Shown here one piece after another: positions 15,702 through 23,904 of a DNA stretch of 64,000 nt. Location: contig NZ_QGTX01000001.1 of NCBI RefSeq assembly GCF_003182485.1, forward strand, positions 1,880,001 to 1,944,000, in the 5' to 3' direction. Position numbers and translations under genes: made by a program. The notes beneath the pieces were generated by a model that was not told where the DNA came from, searched no databases, and saw only the letters and a program-made list of their open reading frames with translations. Source of the DNA: Geodermatophilus normandii. GTDB lineage: Bacteria; Actinomycetota; Actinomycetes; Mycobacteriales; Geodermatophilaceae. How positions within the stretch are numbered: position 1 is the first letter of the stretch; the number at the start of each line of letters is the position of its first letter.

Positions 15702-16607
15702 GTGACCGACCCCCGCGAGCCCTTCGACACCGACAGCGACGTCCCGGCCATCGACCTCGACGACGAGCGCGCCGACGTCCGCGGCAGCGTCGACCTCGAG
15801 ACCGGTGCCGGTCAGCCCGGCTCGGCCGAGGGCTCGATCGACACGACCGACCAGGACACCGCGACCGGCGTGGCCGACGTGACCCCGGTCGTGGAGAGCG
15901 GTGGCCGCGACAGCCTGGTCGGCGACCCCCTCGCCGCGCCCGCCCCCGACCACGACCCGATCGTGACCGAGGCGCTGGCCGAGGCCGAGGCGGAGGACGC
16001 CGACCCCCGGGAGACCCTCAAGCGCACGCTGCGCGCGCAGTTCGGCGACTGGTACGTCATCCACTCCTACGCGGGCTACGAGAACAAGGTGAAGACCAAC
16101 CTCGAGTCCCGCATCCAGTCGCTGGACATGGAGGACTACATCTTCCAGATCGAGGTGCCCACCGAGGAGGTCACCGAGATCAAGAACGGCAAGCGCACCC
16201 AGGTCAACCGGAAGAAGCTGCCCGGCTACCTGCTCGTCCGGATGGACCTCAACGACGAGTCCTGGGGCGCGGTCCGCAACACCCCCGGCGTCACCGGTTT
16301 CGTCGGTGCCACCTCCCGGCCCTCGCCGCTGTCGATCGACGAGGTCGTGAACCTGCTCGTCCCCGACGCCCCGCCCCAGGCGGCCCGGGCGGCCGAGGCC
16401 GCCTCGCCGGCCGCGGCCGCGGCGCCGACGACGCTGGTCGACTTCGAGATCGGCGAGTCCGTCACCGTGATGGACGGCCCCTTCGCCACCCTCCCGGCGA
16501 CCATCAACGAGATCAACGCCGAGCAGCAGAAGCTGCAGGTGCTGGTCTCCATCTTCGGCCGCGAGACGCCGGTCGAGCTCTCGTTCACGCAGGTCGCCAA
16601 GATCTGA
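15702..16607 (+). CDS. nusG: Transcription termination/antitermination factor NusG
   Basis: NusG binds RNA polymerase and links it to Rho and the ribosome. The 301-residue protein has an acidic N-terminal extension of about 100 residues, as usual in actinobacteria. The NGN domain follows ([46 protein letters not shown]), then an Ala-rich linker (about 225-245), then the KOW domain ([18 protein letters not shown] ... [15 protein letters not shown]). The GTG start has AAGGAAGAG upstream. It lies 44 bases after secE. Repeat copy D begins 3 bases after its stop. Confidence 0.96.
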   Translation: MTDPREPFDTDSDVPAIDLDDERADVRGSVDLETGAGQPGSAEGSIDTTDQDTATGVADVTPVVESGGRDSLVGDPLAAPAPDHDPIVTEALAEAEAEDADPRETLKRTLRAQFGDWYVIHSYAGYENKVKTNLESRIQSLDMEDYIFQIEVPTEEVTEIKNGKRTQVNRKKLPGYLLVRMDLNDESWGAVRNTPGVTGFVGATSRPSPLSIDEVVNLLVPDAPPQAARAAEAASPAAAAAPTTLVDFEIGESVTVMDGPFATLPATINEINAEQQKLQVLVSIFGRETPVELSFTQVAKI

Positions 16608-16609
16608 AC

Positions 16610-16667
16610 GAGGACCTCGTCGCCTCCCACCGCTCGTAGAGTGGGAGCGGGAACCTGCGACGCGGTC
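16610..16667 (+). repeat. Structured intergenic repeat, copy D
   Basis: Begins GAGGACC 3 bases after the nusG stop and ends CGGTC. It shares CCCACCGCTCG and GCGGGA-CCTGC with copies B and C. The outer arms CGTCGC/GCGACG and the inner arms CTCCCAC/GTGGGAG pair. It ends 29 bases before rplK. Confidence 0.6.
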
Positions 16668-16695
16668 GTTCCATCCCGTCACGAAGAAGGAAGTC

Positions 16696-17127
16696 ATGCC
16701 CCCCAGGAAGCGGTTGACCGCGGTCATCAAGCTCCAGATCAAGGCCGGTGCGGCCACCCCCGCGCCGCCCGTGGGTCCGGCGCTCGGCCAGCACGGCGTC
16801 AACATCATGGAGTTCTGCAAGGCGTACAACGCGGCGACCGAGTCGCAGCGCGGGGACGTCGTGCCCGTCGAGATCTCGGTGTTCGAGGACCGCTCGTTCA
16901 CCTTCGTCACCAAGACGCCGCCGGCCGCGCGCATGCTGCTCAAGGCCGCCGGGGTCGAGAAGGGCTCGGGCGAGCCGCACAAGACCAAGGTCGCCACCGT
17001 CACCCGCGACCAGGTCCGTGAGATCGCGCAGACGAAGATGCCCGACCTCAACGCCAACTCGCTGGACGAGGCCGAGCGCATCATCGCCGGCACCGCCCGC
17101 TCGATGGGCATCACCGTCCAGGGCTGA
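16696..17127 (+). CDS. rplK: 50S ribosomal protein L11
   Basis: L11 forms the GTPase-centre stalk base with 23S rRNA and is the target of thiopeptide antibiotics. The 143-residue protein is of normal length: [20 protein letters not shown], the Pro-rich N-terminal helix region [21 protein letters not shown], and the RNA-binding C-terminal domain [25 protein letters not shown] (limits approximate). The GAAGAAGGAAGTC site precedes the ATG. It is the first gene of the L11 operon with rplA, and is preceded by repeat copy D. Confidence 0.97.
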   Translation: MPPRKRLTAVIKLQIKAGAATPAPPVGPALGQHGVNIMEFCKAYNAATESQRGDVVPVEISVFEDRSFTFVTKTPPAARMLLKAAGVEKGSGEPHKTKVATVTRDQVREIAQTKMPDLNANSLDEAERIIAGTARSMGITVQG

Positions 17128-17132
17128 CGGAA

Positions 17133-17180
17133 GCCGCCGGCCACCGGCGGCGTCGCACCACCGGGCTCGTCCGAGCCCGG
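17133..17180 (+). terminator. Two adjacent hairpins between rplK and rplA
   Basis: GCCGCCGG/CCGGCGGC (17133-17151, 3-base loop) and CCGGGCTCG/CGAGCCCGG (17161-17180, tight loop) lie in the 131-bp gap. They may attenuate or process the transcript rather than end it, since rplA is normally co-transcribed with rplK. Confidence 0.45.
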
Positions 17181-17258
17181 AGCAGCTGTGGGAGGGCCCC
17201 GCCAGGCCCGCACACCACGAGATCCCCGAGCGTTCCGCCCGGGGGAGAGGACACCACC

Positions 17259-17978
17259 ATGGCGAAGCACGGCAAGAAGTACCGCGAGGCGGCGGCCAAG
17301 GTCGACCGCGAGAACCTCTACAGCCCGCTGCAGGCGGCGGGGCTGGCGAAGCAGACCTCGCCGACCACCTACGACGCGACCGTCGAGGTGGCCATCCGGC
17401 TCGGCGTCGACCCGCGCAAGGCCGACCAGATGGTCCGCGGCACGGTCAACCTGCCCCACGGCACCGGCAAGACCGCCCGCGTCATCGTCTTCGCGACCGG
17501 CGACAAGGCCGCCGAGGCCGAGGCCGCCGGGGCCGACGTCGTCGGCTCCGACGACCTGATCGAGCGCATCCAGGGCGGCTTCCTGGACTTCGACGCCGCG
17601 GTCGCGACCCCCGACCAGATGGCCAAGGTCGGTCGCGTCGCGCGCATCCTCGGGCCCCGCGGCCTGATGCCGAACCCGAAGACCGGCACGGTGACCCCCG
17701 ACGTCACCAAGGCCGTCGGCGACATCAAGGGCGGCAAGGTCAACTTCCGCACCGACAAGCAGGCCAACCTGCACCTGGTGATCGGCAAGACCTCCTTCGA
17801 CGAGACGCGGCTGGTCGAGAACTACGCCGCCGCGCTCGACGAGGTGCTGCGCGCCAAGCCGGCCGCCGCCAAGGGCCGGTACCTGCGGAAGGTCACCATC
17901 TCCACGACCATGGGCCCGGGCATCCCGGTCGACCCGAACCGCACCCGCAACCTCACGGTGGACGAGCCCACCGCCTGA
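17259..17978 (+). CDS. rplA: 50S ribosomal protein L1
   Basis: L1 binds the 23S rRNA stalk near the E site and often represses its own mRNA. The 239-residue protein is full length: [51 protein letters not shown], the conserved [19 protein letters not shown], and [28 protein letters not shown] precedes ATG 17259. Repeat copy B begins 2 bases after its stop and a strong terminator follows that. Confidence 0.97.
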   Translation: MAKHGKKYREAAAKVDRENLYSPLQAAGLAKQTSPTTYDATVEVAIRLGVDPRKADQMVRGTVNLPHGTGKTARVIVFATGDKAAEAEAAGADVVGSDDLIERIQGGFLDFDAAVATPDQMAKVGRVARILGPRGLMPNPKTGTVTPDVTKAVGDIKGGKVNFRTDKQANLHLVIGKTSFDETRLVENYAAALDEVLRAKPAAAKGRYLRKVTISTTMGPGIPVDPNRTRNLTVDEPTA

Positions 17979-17980
17979 GC

Positions 17981-18041
17981 GAGGACCCCCCTCGCCCCCC
18001 ACCGCTCGCTGACGCTCGCGGCGGGACCCTGCGAGGGGGTC
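17981..18041 (+). repeat. Structured intergenic repeat, copy B
   Basis: Begins GAGGACCCC 2 bases after the rplA stop and ends GCGAGGGGGTC. The outer arms pair over 11 positions with one bulged C. The core contains CCCACCGCTCGC and GCGGCGGGACCCTGC, shared almost exactly with copy C. Confidence 0.65.
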
Positions 18042-18058
18042 ACCCCCAGAGGACGCCA

Positions 18059-18094
18059 GGAGGCCCCGCCGCGCAGCCGCGCGGCGGGGCCTCC
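18059..18094 (+). terminator. Terminator after rplA
   Basis: A perfect 15-bp stem, GGAGGCCCCGCCGCG with CGCGGCGGGGCCTCC, and a 6-base loop. It separates the L11 operon from the rplJ-rplL transcript. Confidence 0.8.
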
Positions 18095-18136
18095 GCCGTT
18101 CCCGGCACCGGCCGCCGCCTCCTCCGCGCGGTCGCG

Positions 18137-18366
18137 TATGCTCGTCGCTGTTCCCCCCACGACCGCTGGTCGTCGCACGTCCGCGTGCGATCGAAGGTCC
18201 CGGATCCCCGGGCGGCCCGCGCAGGAGGACGGTTCGATCGACGCGGCGCCTCGTGCCCGCCTCCCTCGCCCCGTGCGCCTGCGCCGGGGCGTTCCTCGTC
18301 TCCGGGCCCCGATCGCCCGTTCCCGTACGGCGCACGAGTGGTCGCCCGTCAGACGAGAGGAGGCCC
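18137..18366 (+). promoter_or_regulatory. rplJ promoter region and probable L10 leader
   Basis: TATGCT at 18137 is the best -10 candidate. About 220 bases of untranslated sequence separate it from rplJ, the usual place of the L10 leader RNA, which the L10-(L7/L12) complex binds to repress its own translation. The leader is inferred from position; I could not confirm the L10-binding kink-turn by eye. Confidence 0.5.
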
Positions 18367-18993
18367 ATGCCCACGCAGGCGAAGGCCGCGGTGATCGACG
18401 AGATCACCGAGCGGTTCCAGAAGTCCAGCGCGGCCGTGCTCACCGAGTACCGCGGGCTGACCGTGACGCAGCTGACCCAGCTGCGTCGTTCCCTCGGTGC
18501 GGGCAGCAGCTACGCCGTCGTCAAGAACACCCTGACGAAGCGGGCGGCGGACACGGTCGGTCACTCCGACCTGGCCCCGCTGCTCAACGGCCCGACCGCG
18601 ATCGCCTTCATCGAGGGCGACGTCGTCGAGGCCGCCAAGGCCATCCGTGACTTCGCGCGCGCCAACCCGCTGCTCGTCGTCAAGGGCGGCGTCGTCGAGG
18701 GCCGCACCGTCAGCCCCGCCGAGGTCACCGCCCTCGCCGACGTCGAGCCGCGCGAGGTGCTGCTGGCCAAGCTGGCCGGCGCGATGAAGGGCAACCTCAC
18801 CAAGGCCGCCGGGCTGTTCCAGGCCCCGCTGTCCCAGGTCGCCCGCCTGGCCGCCGCGCTGCAGGAGAAGAAGCCCGCCGAGGGCGACGCTCCGGCCGCC
18901 GACACCGCGGACACCGCTGCTGCCGACACCCCCACGGCCGCCCCGGCCACCGACAACACTGAGACCGCGGACGCCGCGGCCAGCACCGACTGA
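18367..18993 (+). CDS. rplJ: 50S ribosomal protein L10
   Basis: L10 anchors the L7/L12 dimers on the ribosomal stalk. The 208-residue protein shows the normal core ([59 protein letters not shown]). The C-terminal helix that binds L7/L12 is about 160-180, followed by an Ala/Thr/Asp-rich tail of about 35 residues, which is common in actinobacteria. ATG 18367 has AGAGGAGG 4 bases upstream and matches the family N terminus; the frame is open further upstream, but that sequence does not look like L10. Coupled with rplL, 17 bases downstream. Confidence 0.96.
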   Translation: MPTQAKAAVIDEITERFQKSSAAVLTEYRGLTVTQLTQLRRSLGAGSSYAVVKNTLTKRAADTVGHSDLAPLLNGPTAIAFIEGDVVEAAKAIRDFARANPLLVVKGGVVEGRTVSPAEVTALADVEPREVLLAKLAGAMKGNLTKAAGLFQAPLSQVARLAAALQEKKPAEGDAPAADTADTAAADTPTAAPATDNTETADAAASTD

Positions 18994-19010
18994 CCCCAGA
19001 AGGAGAGATC

Positions 19011-19403
19011 ATGGCCAAGCTGTCCACCACGGAGCTGCTCGACGCGTTCAAGGAGATGACGCTGCTCGAGCTGTCCGACTTCGTGAAGCAGTTCGAGGAG
19101 ACCTTCGAGGTCACCGCTGCCGCCCCCGTCGCCGTCGCGGCTGCCGCGCCGGCCGGTGGTGGCGACGGCGGCGCCCCCGCCGCCGAGGAGCAGGACGAGT
19201 TCGACGTCATCCTCGAGGCTGCCGGCGACAAGAAGATCCAGGTCATCAAGGAGGTGCGCGGCCTGACCTCGCTCGGCCTCAAGGAGGCCAAGGACCTGGT
19301 CGACGGCGCGCCGAAGCCGGTCCTGGAGAAGGTCGCCAAGGACGCCGCCGAGAAGGCCAAGGCCGCTCTCGAGGGCGCCGGCGCCACCGTCACCGTCAAG
19401 TGA
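19011..19403 (+). CDS. rplL: 50S ribosomal protein L7/L12
   Basis: L7/L12 is the flexible stalk protein that recruits EF-G, EF-Tu and other factors. The 130-residue protein has the N-terminal dimer domain ([20 protein letters not shown]), an Ala/Gly/Pro hinge (about 42-58), and the factor-binding C-terminal domain ([40 protein letters not shown]). A site AAGGAGAGATC precedes the ATG. Two hairpins follow the stop, and then the mce operon starts. Confidence 0.97.
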   Translation: MAKLSTTELLDAFKEMTLLELSDFVKQFEETFEVTAAAPVAVAAAAPAGGGDGGAPAAEEQDEFDVILEAAGDKKIQVIKEVRGLTSLGLKEAKDLVDGAPKPVLEKVAKDAAEKAKAALEGAGATVTVK

Positions 19404-19407
19404 CCCC

Positions 19408-19490
19408 GTCCCCGGCCTGAGCCGGGGACCTGCACGACCCCGCATGCCACAGGGGCCGCTCTCCTCGCCGGAGGGCGGCCCCTGTCGCTT
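19408..19490 (+). terminator. Double terminator after rplL
   Basis: GTCCCCGGC-CTGA-GCCGGGGAC (19408-19429) is followed by ACAGGGGCCGC/GCGGCCCCTGT (19449-19485), then CGCTTT. The second has the better intrinsic-terminator shape. Confidence 0.8.
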
Positions 19491-19498
19491 TCGAGTGA

Positions 19499-19545
19499 CG
19501 TGACAGCGAACCGTGTCACGGTGGGCGGCGTGATCCACGTAACCT
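19499..19545 (+). promoter_or_regulatory. mce operon promoter with palindromic operator
   Basis: The inverted repeat CGTGACA-N8-TGTCACG spans 19499-19520, and TAACCT, the best -10 candidate, is at 19540-19545. The repeat therefore covers the -35 region, a typical place for a repressor. No regulator gene is in the operon. Confidence 0.5.
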
Positions 19546-19631
19546 CCCGCGGGCGTCCTCGTTACCCATGAGTAGTCGGACCGGGCGCCCAGTGCGGCCG
19601 GCGACGGAGCCGGGGGACGAGGAGGTCGACA

Positions 19632-20756
19632 GTGGGCGTCGCGGTCCAGGTCGAGGGGCTGACCAAGTCCTTCGGCAGCCAGAACATCTGGAGCGACGTC
19701 ACGCTGACCCTGCCGCCCGGCGAGATCTCCGTGCTGCTCGGCCCCTCGGGGACCGGCAAGTCCGTCTTCCTCAAGTCGCTGGTGGGGTTGCTCAAGCCCG
19801 AGCGCGGCTCGATCGTCATCGGCGACACCGACATCGTCCGGTGCGGCGAGCAGCGGCTCTACGAGGTCCGCAAGCTCTTCGGCGTCCTCTTCCAGGACGG
19901 CGCGCTCTTCGGCTCGATGGACCTCTTCGACAACATCGCCTTCCCGCTGCGCGAGCACACGAGGAAGGGTGAGTCCGAGGTCCGCCGCATCGTCCTCGAG
20001 AAGATGGAGATGGTCGGCCTGCAGGGCGCCGAGGGGAAGCTGCCCGGCGAGATCTCCGGCGGCATGCGCAAGCGCGCCGGCCTCGCCCGCGCGCTGGTGC
20101 TCGACCCCGAGATCATCCTGTTCGACGAGCCGGACTCCGGCCTGGACCCGGTCCGCGTCGCCTACCTCAACCAGCTGATCGTCGACCTCAACGCGCAGAT
20201 CGACGCCACCTTCCTCATCGTCACCCACGACATCGGCACCGCCCGCACCGTGCCGGACAACCTCGGCCTGCTCTACCGCAGGCACCTGGCGATGTTCGGG
20301 CCGCGCGAGCAGCTGCTCACCTCCCAGGAGCCGGTCGTCCAGCAGTTCCTCAACGGCCGCCGCGAGGGCCCGATCGGCATGAGCGAGGAGAAGGACGTCG
20401 CGCAGGTCGAGGCCGAGATGGCCGCCCTGCAGGCGCGCGGCGGCGACCGGCACAACGGCGTCGGCCCCAAGGGCGCCGTCGGCGGCGACGCCGTCCCGCC
20501 GCAGCTGGACCCCTCGCCGGGCCTGCCCGAGCGGCGCGCCCAGCGCCGCCGGCAGGAGCGCGTGGCCCGCATGCTGCACGACGTCGACCCGGCCACCGCC
20601 GACGCCATCCGGGCCTCGCTCCCGGCGGACCTGCTCGCCCAGGCCGACGCCGGCGTGTTCGCCCCGACGGCGGGTGCGCACGGCCGCCACTGGGACACCC
20701 GGGCGATCGGTGCGGCGGCCGGTGGCGTCCTGCCCGGTCCGCGGGACGGCCGGTGA
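19632..20756 (+). CDS. mkl: Mce/MlaF-type ABC transporter ATPase (Mkl)
   Basis: ATPase that drives Mce lipid import at the plasma membrane. The 374 residues begin with a normal ABC domain: GLTKSFGSQNIWSDVTL, Walker A GPSGTGKS, a Q-loop in LFQDGALFGSM, signature ISGGMRKRAGLARAL, Walker B IILFDEPDSGLDPV, and the switch His in IVTHD. From about residue 240 (LNGRREGPIGMSEEKD) it continues into a basic, partly disordered tail of about 130 residues, as in mycobacterial Mkl. The start is GTG 19632 after GGAGG. Its stop overlaps the next permease gene. In mycobacteria mkl is also near rplL but away from the yrbE-mce genes; here it heads them. Confidence 0.94.
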   Translation: MGVAVQVEGLTKSFGSQNIWSDVTLTLPPGEISVLLGPSGTGKSVFLKSLVGLLKPERGSIVIGDTDIVRCGEQRLYEVRKLFGVLFQDGALFGSMDLFDNIAFPLREHTRKGESEVRRIVLEKMEMVGLQGAEGKLPGEISGGMRKRAGLARALVLDPEIILFDEPDSGLDPVRVAYLNQLIVDLNAQIDATFLIVTHDIGTARTVPDNLGLLYRRHLAMFGPREQLLTSQEPVVQQFLNGRREGPIGMSEEKDVAQVEAEMAALQARGGDRHNGVGPKGAVGGDAVPPQLDPSPGLPERRAQRRRQERVARMLHDVDPATADAIRASLPADLLAQADAGVFAPTAGAHGRHWDTRAIGAAAGGVLPGPRDGR

Positions 20757-21565
20757 CGGCGACCGGGCCGAAGGCGCCGGGCCTGCTCGACGGCAGGCTC
20801 TCCCCGGCCCGGCCGCTGCGGGCCAGCGGCACGCTCTTCGCCTTCGCGCTCGACACCTTCCGGGCCCTGCCCAAGCGGCCGTTCCAGCTGCGCGAGTTCG
20901 TCCAGCAGACCTGGTTCGTCGCCAGCGTGACCATCCTGCCGACGGCGCTGGTCGCCATCCCCTTCGGCGCGGTGATCGCCCTGCAGCTGGGCTCGCTGAC
21001 CCGCCAGCTCGGCGCGCAGTCCTTCACCGGGTCGGCGTCGGTGCTCGCCGTGCTCCGGGAGGCCAGCCCGATCGTCACGGCGCTGCTCATCGCCGGCGCC
21101 GGTGGCTCGGCGATCTGCGCCGACCTCGGCGCCCGCAAGATCCGCGACGAGATCGACGCCATGGAGGTGCTCGGGATCAACCCGGTCCAGCGCCTCGTGG
21201 TCCCGCGGGTGCTGGCGGCGATGCTGGTGGCCACGCTGCTCAACGGGCTGGTCAGCGTCGTCGGCGTCGCGGGTGGCTACTTCTTCAACGTCGTCCTGCA
21301 GGGCGGCACCCCCGGCGCCTACCTGGCGTCGTTCGGCGCGCTGGCCCAGGTCGAGGACTTCTGGTCCGGGGAGGTCAAGGCCCTGGTGTTCGGGCTGATC
21401 GCCGGGATCGTCGCCTCCTACAAGGGCCTGCGGGCCGGCGGCGGTCCCAAGGGCGTCGGGGACGCGGTGAACCAGTCGGTGGTCATCACCTTCCTGCTGC
21501 TGTTCGCGGTCAACTTCGTGATGACGGCGATCTACTTCCAGCTCGTCCCGCCGAAGGGGCAGTGA
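20753..21565 (+). CDS. MlaE-family permease, YrbEA type
   Basis: Membrane permease of the Mce transporter, 270 residues, with five to six hydrophobic segments and the MlaE pattern: TLFAFALDTFRALPKRPFQLREF, GAQSFTGSASVLAVLREASPI, GSAICADLGARKIRDEIDAMEVLGINPV (the coupling helix that docks on the ATPase). GTG 20753 overlaps the mkl stop (GTGA). With the next gene it forms the permease pair found in every mce operon. Confidence 0.92.
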   Translation: MTATGPKAPGLLDGRLSPARPLRASGTLFAFALDTFRALPKRPFQLREFVQQTWFVASVTILPTALVAIPFGAVIALQLGSLTRQLGAQSFTGSASVLAVLREASPIVTALLIAGAGGSAICADLGARKIRDEIDAMEVLGINPVQRLVVPRVLAAMLVATLLNGLVSVVGVAGGYFFNVVLQGGTPGAYLASFGALAQVEDFWSGEVKALVFGLIAGIVASYKGLRAGGGPKGVGDAVNQSVVITFLLLFAVNFVMTAIYFQLVPPKGQ

Positions 21566-21568
21566 CCG

Positions 21569-22438
21569 GTGGCGCTGCTCTCCCCGGTCGACCGGGTCCG
21601 CGTCGGCGCGCGCCGCCTGGTCCGCCGCGTGTACGGCCGGCCGATGGACACCCTCGAGGACCTCGGCGACCAGCTGTCCTTCTACGGGCGCGCCCTGGCC
21701 TGGACGCCGCGCACGCTGCGCCGGTACAAGCGGGAGACCCTCCGGCTGCTCGCCGAGGTCACCTTCGGCACCGGTGCGCTGGCCGTCATCGGCGGCACCG
21801 TCGGCGTCATCGCGTTCCTGTCGTTCTTCACCGGCACCGAGGTCGGCCTGCAGGGCTACGCGGCCCTCGACCAGCTGGGCACGTCGGCGTTCACCGGCTT
21901 CCTCTCCGCGTACTTCAACACCCGCGAGATCGCGCCGCTGGTCGCCGGGCTGGCGCTGTCGGCCACCGTGGGCTGCGGCTTCACCGCGCAGATCGGCGCC
22001 ATGCGGATCAACGAGGAGATCGACGCCCTCGAGGTCATGGGCGTGCCCTCGCTGCCGTTCCTCGTGACCACCCGCATCGTCGCCGGCTTCGTCGCGGTGG
22101 TGCCGCTGTACGTCATCGGCCTGCTGAGCAGCTACTTCGCCACCCGGACCATCGCCACCGAGGCCTACGCCCAGTCGGCCGGCACCTACGACCACTACTT
22201 CACCCTCTTCCTGCCGCCGCAGGACGTGCTGTGGTCCTTCGCCAAGGTGCTGGTCTTCGCCGTCGTGATCATCCTGAGCCACTGCTACTACGGCTACCGG
22301 GCCAGCGGCGGCCCCGCCGGGGTCGGCCTCGCCGTGGGCCGGGCGGTGCGCTTCTCGATCGTGGCGGTCATGGTCATCGACCTGTTCCTGTCACTGGCCA
22401 TCTGGGGTTCGACGACGACCGTCCGGATCGCGGGGTGA
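21569..22438 (+). CDS. MlaE-family permease, YrbEB type
   Basis: The second permease subunit, 289 residues. Motifs parallel those of YrbEA: FTGFLSAYFNTREIAPLVAG, CGFTAQIGAMRINEEIDALEVMGVPSLPF, and repeated hydrophobic segments to the C terminus (VVIILSHCYYGYRASGGPAGVG). The start GTG is 3 bases after the YrbEA stop and its own stop is 7 bases before mceA, so the chain is tightly coupled. Confidence 0.92.
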   Translation: MALLSPVDRVRVGARRLVRRVYGRPMDTLEDLGDQLSFYGRALAWTPRTLRRYKRETLRLLAEVTFGTGALAVIGGTVGVIAFLSFFTGTEVGLQGYAALDQLGTSAFTGFLSAYFNTREIAPLVAGLALSATVGCGFTAQIGAMRINEEIDALEVMGVPSLPFLVTTRIVAGFVAVVPLYVIGLLSSYFATRTIATEAYAQSAGTYDHYFTLFLPPQDVLWSFAKVLVFAVVIILSHCYYGYRASGGPAGVGLAVGRAVRFSIVAVMVIDLFLSLAIWGSTTTVRIAG

Positions 22439-22445
22439 GCGGGCG

Positions 22446-23837
22446 ATGAGCGGGAACAGGGGCGCCGTCGTGCGCCGGCGGTTGCAGGGCGTGGCGTTCC
22501 TCGTCGTCCTGGTGCTGCTGCTCGGGCTGACGGTGGCGCTCTACACCAAGGCGTTCACCGACACCGCCCGCGTGCTGCTGCACGCCGACACGGTGGGCAA
22601 CCAGCTCCAGGAGGCCTCCGACGTCAAGGTGCGCGGGGTCGTCGTCGGCGAGGTCCGTTCCGTCGAGGCCGGCGCCGACGGCGCCACCATCGAGCTCGGG
22701 ATCCGGCCGCAGCACCTCGAGCAGATCCCGGCCGACGTCACCGCGCGGCTGCTGCCCAAGACGCTGTTCGGCGAGCGGTACGTGTCGCTGGTCGTGCCCG
22801 ACCGCCCCTCGGGGGAGCGGCTGGCCGACGGCGACGAGATCGGGCAGGACCGCACGGAGAACGCCGTCGAGCTCCAGCGGGTGATCGACGACCTGCTGCC
22901 GCTGCTGCGTGCCGTCGAGCCGCAGGATCTCAGCTACACCCTCGGCGCGGTGGCCTCGGCGCTGCGCGGCCGCGGGGACCGGCTGGGGGAGAACCTGGCC
23001 TCGATCGGGGACTACGTGGGCGAGCTCAACACCGTGCTGCCCGACCTGCAGGCCGACATCAGCGGGCTGGCCGACGTCGCCGACACCTACACCTCCGCCG
23101 CCGACGACCTGCTGGCCGTCCTCGACGACCTGTCGGTGACCTCGCAGACGCTGGTCGACCAGTCCGAGCAGCTGCGCCGCACCTTCACCGTCGTCGGCGG
23201 CTCGGCCACCACCGCGGCCGGCTTCCTGGAGACCAACGAGCGCTCCCTCATCTCGCTGGCCGCCACCTCCCGGCCGGTGCTCGGGCTGTTCGCCGAGTAC
23301 TCGCCGCAGTACCCGTGCCTGCTCGACGGGCTGGCCCGGTTCAAGCCGATGATCACCGAGGCCTTCGGCGGCGACGGCGACCCCGCCCTGAACCTGGACA
23401 TCACCGTGACGCTGCCGCCCCGCAACCCCTACCAGCCCGGCGACCAGCCGGCCTACCTCGACCGGTCCGGGCCGGACTGCCAGGGCCTCGACGACATCGA
23501 CGCGATCATCGCCGCGGCCGACCGCGGCGAGTACTACTGCCCGGTCCCGCCCGAGGACGGCGTCGACTCGGTGGACAACCCGCTCAGCGGCAACCCCAAC
23601 TGCCTCGGCGGCCGGAGCCCCGACGACGTCCCGGCCGGTGCCGGCGAGCCCAACGCGACCGTGACGGCATCGGCAGGCACCTCCCTGCCGACCGGCCTGG
23701 CCGGCTCCACCGCGGAGCTGGACCTCGTGCGCAGCATCCTCGGCTACCAGACCGGCGTGGCGCCCGGCGAGGTGTCCGACCTGGCCGCCTCGACGATGGC
23801 GCCGCTGCTGCGCGGGACCCAGGTGGCGCTCCGATGA
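22446..23837 (+). CDS. mceA: Mce family protein, MceA position
   Basis: A cell-envelope lipid-carrier subunit, 463 residues. One N-terminal membrane segment (LQGVAFLVVLVLLLGLTVALY, limits approximate) is followed by the MlaD-type beta-barrel domain (about 35-115: LLHADTVGNQLQEASDVKVRGVVVGEV, LLPKTLFGERYVSL). Then comes a long helical tube-forming region (about 135-260) and a longer C-terminal part with several Cys (YPCLLDGL, GPDCQGL, YYCPVPPE, NCLGG) that is likely extracytoplasmic. In Mce systems six such proteins build the channel between the membranes. Substrate (sterol, fatty acid or other lipid) is not evident. Confidence 0.9.
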   Translation: MSGNRGAVVRRRLQGVAFLVVLVLLLGLTVALYTKAFTDTARVLLHADTVGNQLQEASDVKVRGVVVGEVRSVEAGADGATIELGIRPQHLEQIPADVTARLLPKTLFGERYVSLVVPDRPSGERLADGDEIGQDRTENAVELQRVIDDLLPLLRAVEPQDLSYTLGAVASALRGRGDRLGENLASIGDYVGELNTVLPDLQADISGLADVADTYTSAADDLLAVLDDLSVTSQTLVDQSEQLRRTFTVVGGSATTAAGFLETNERSLISLAATSRPVLGLFAEYSPQYPCLLDGLARFKPMITEAFGGDGDPALNLDITVTLPPRNPYQPGDQPAYLDRSGPDCQGLDDIDAIIAAADRGEYYCPVPPEDGVDSVDNPLSGNPNCLGGRSPDDVPAGAGEPNATVTASAGTSLPTGLAGSTAELDLVRSILGYQTGVAPGEVSDLAASTMAPLLRGTQVALR

Positions 23838-23904
23838 GCGAGCACCGCAGCGAGCGCCGGCGGGCGAGGAGCGGAGCGATCGGCCGCGGAGCGGGGAGGG
23901 CGTC
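23838..23904. other. Short GC-rich Arg-coding spacer between mceA and mceB
   Basis: A 67-bp gap in an otherwise overlapping operon. It is made of GAGCGAGC/GGAGCGGAGCG-like words, with no hairpin better than 5 bp. It may be a small intergenic repeat. GGGGAGG near its end serves as the mceB ribosome-binding site. Confidence 0.35.
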
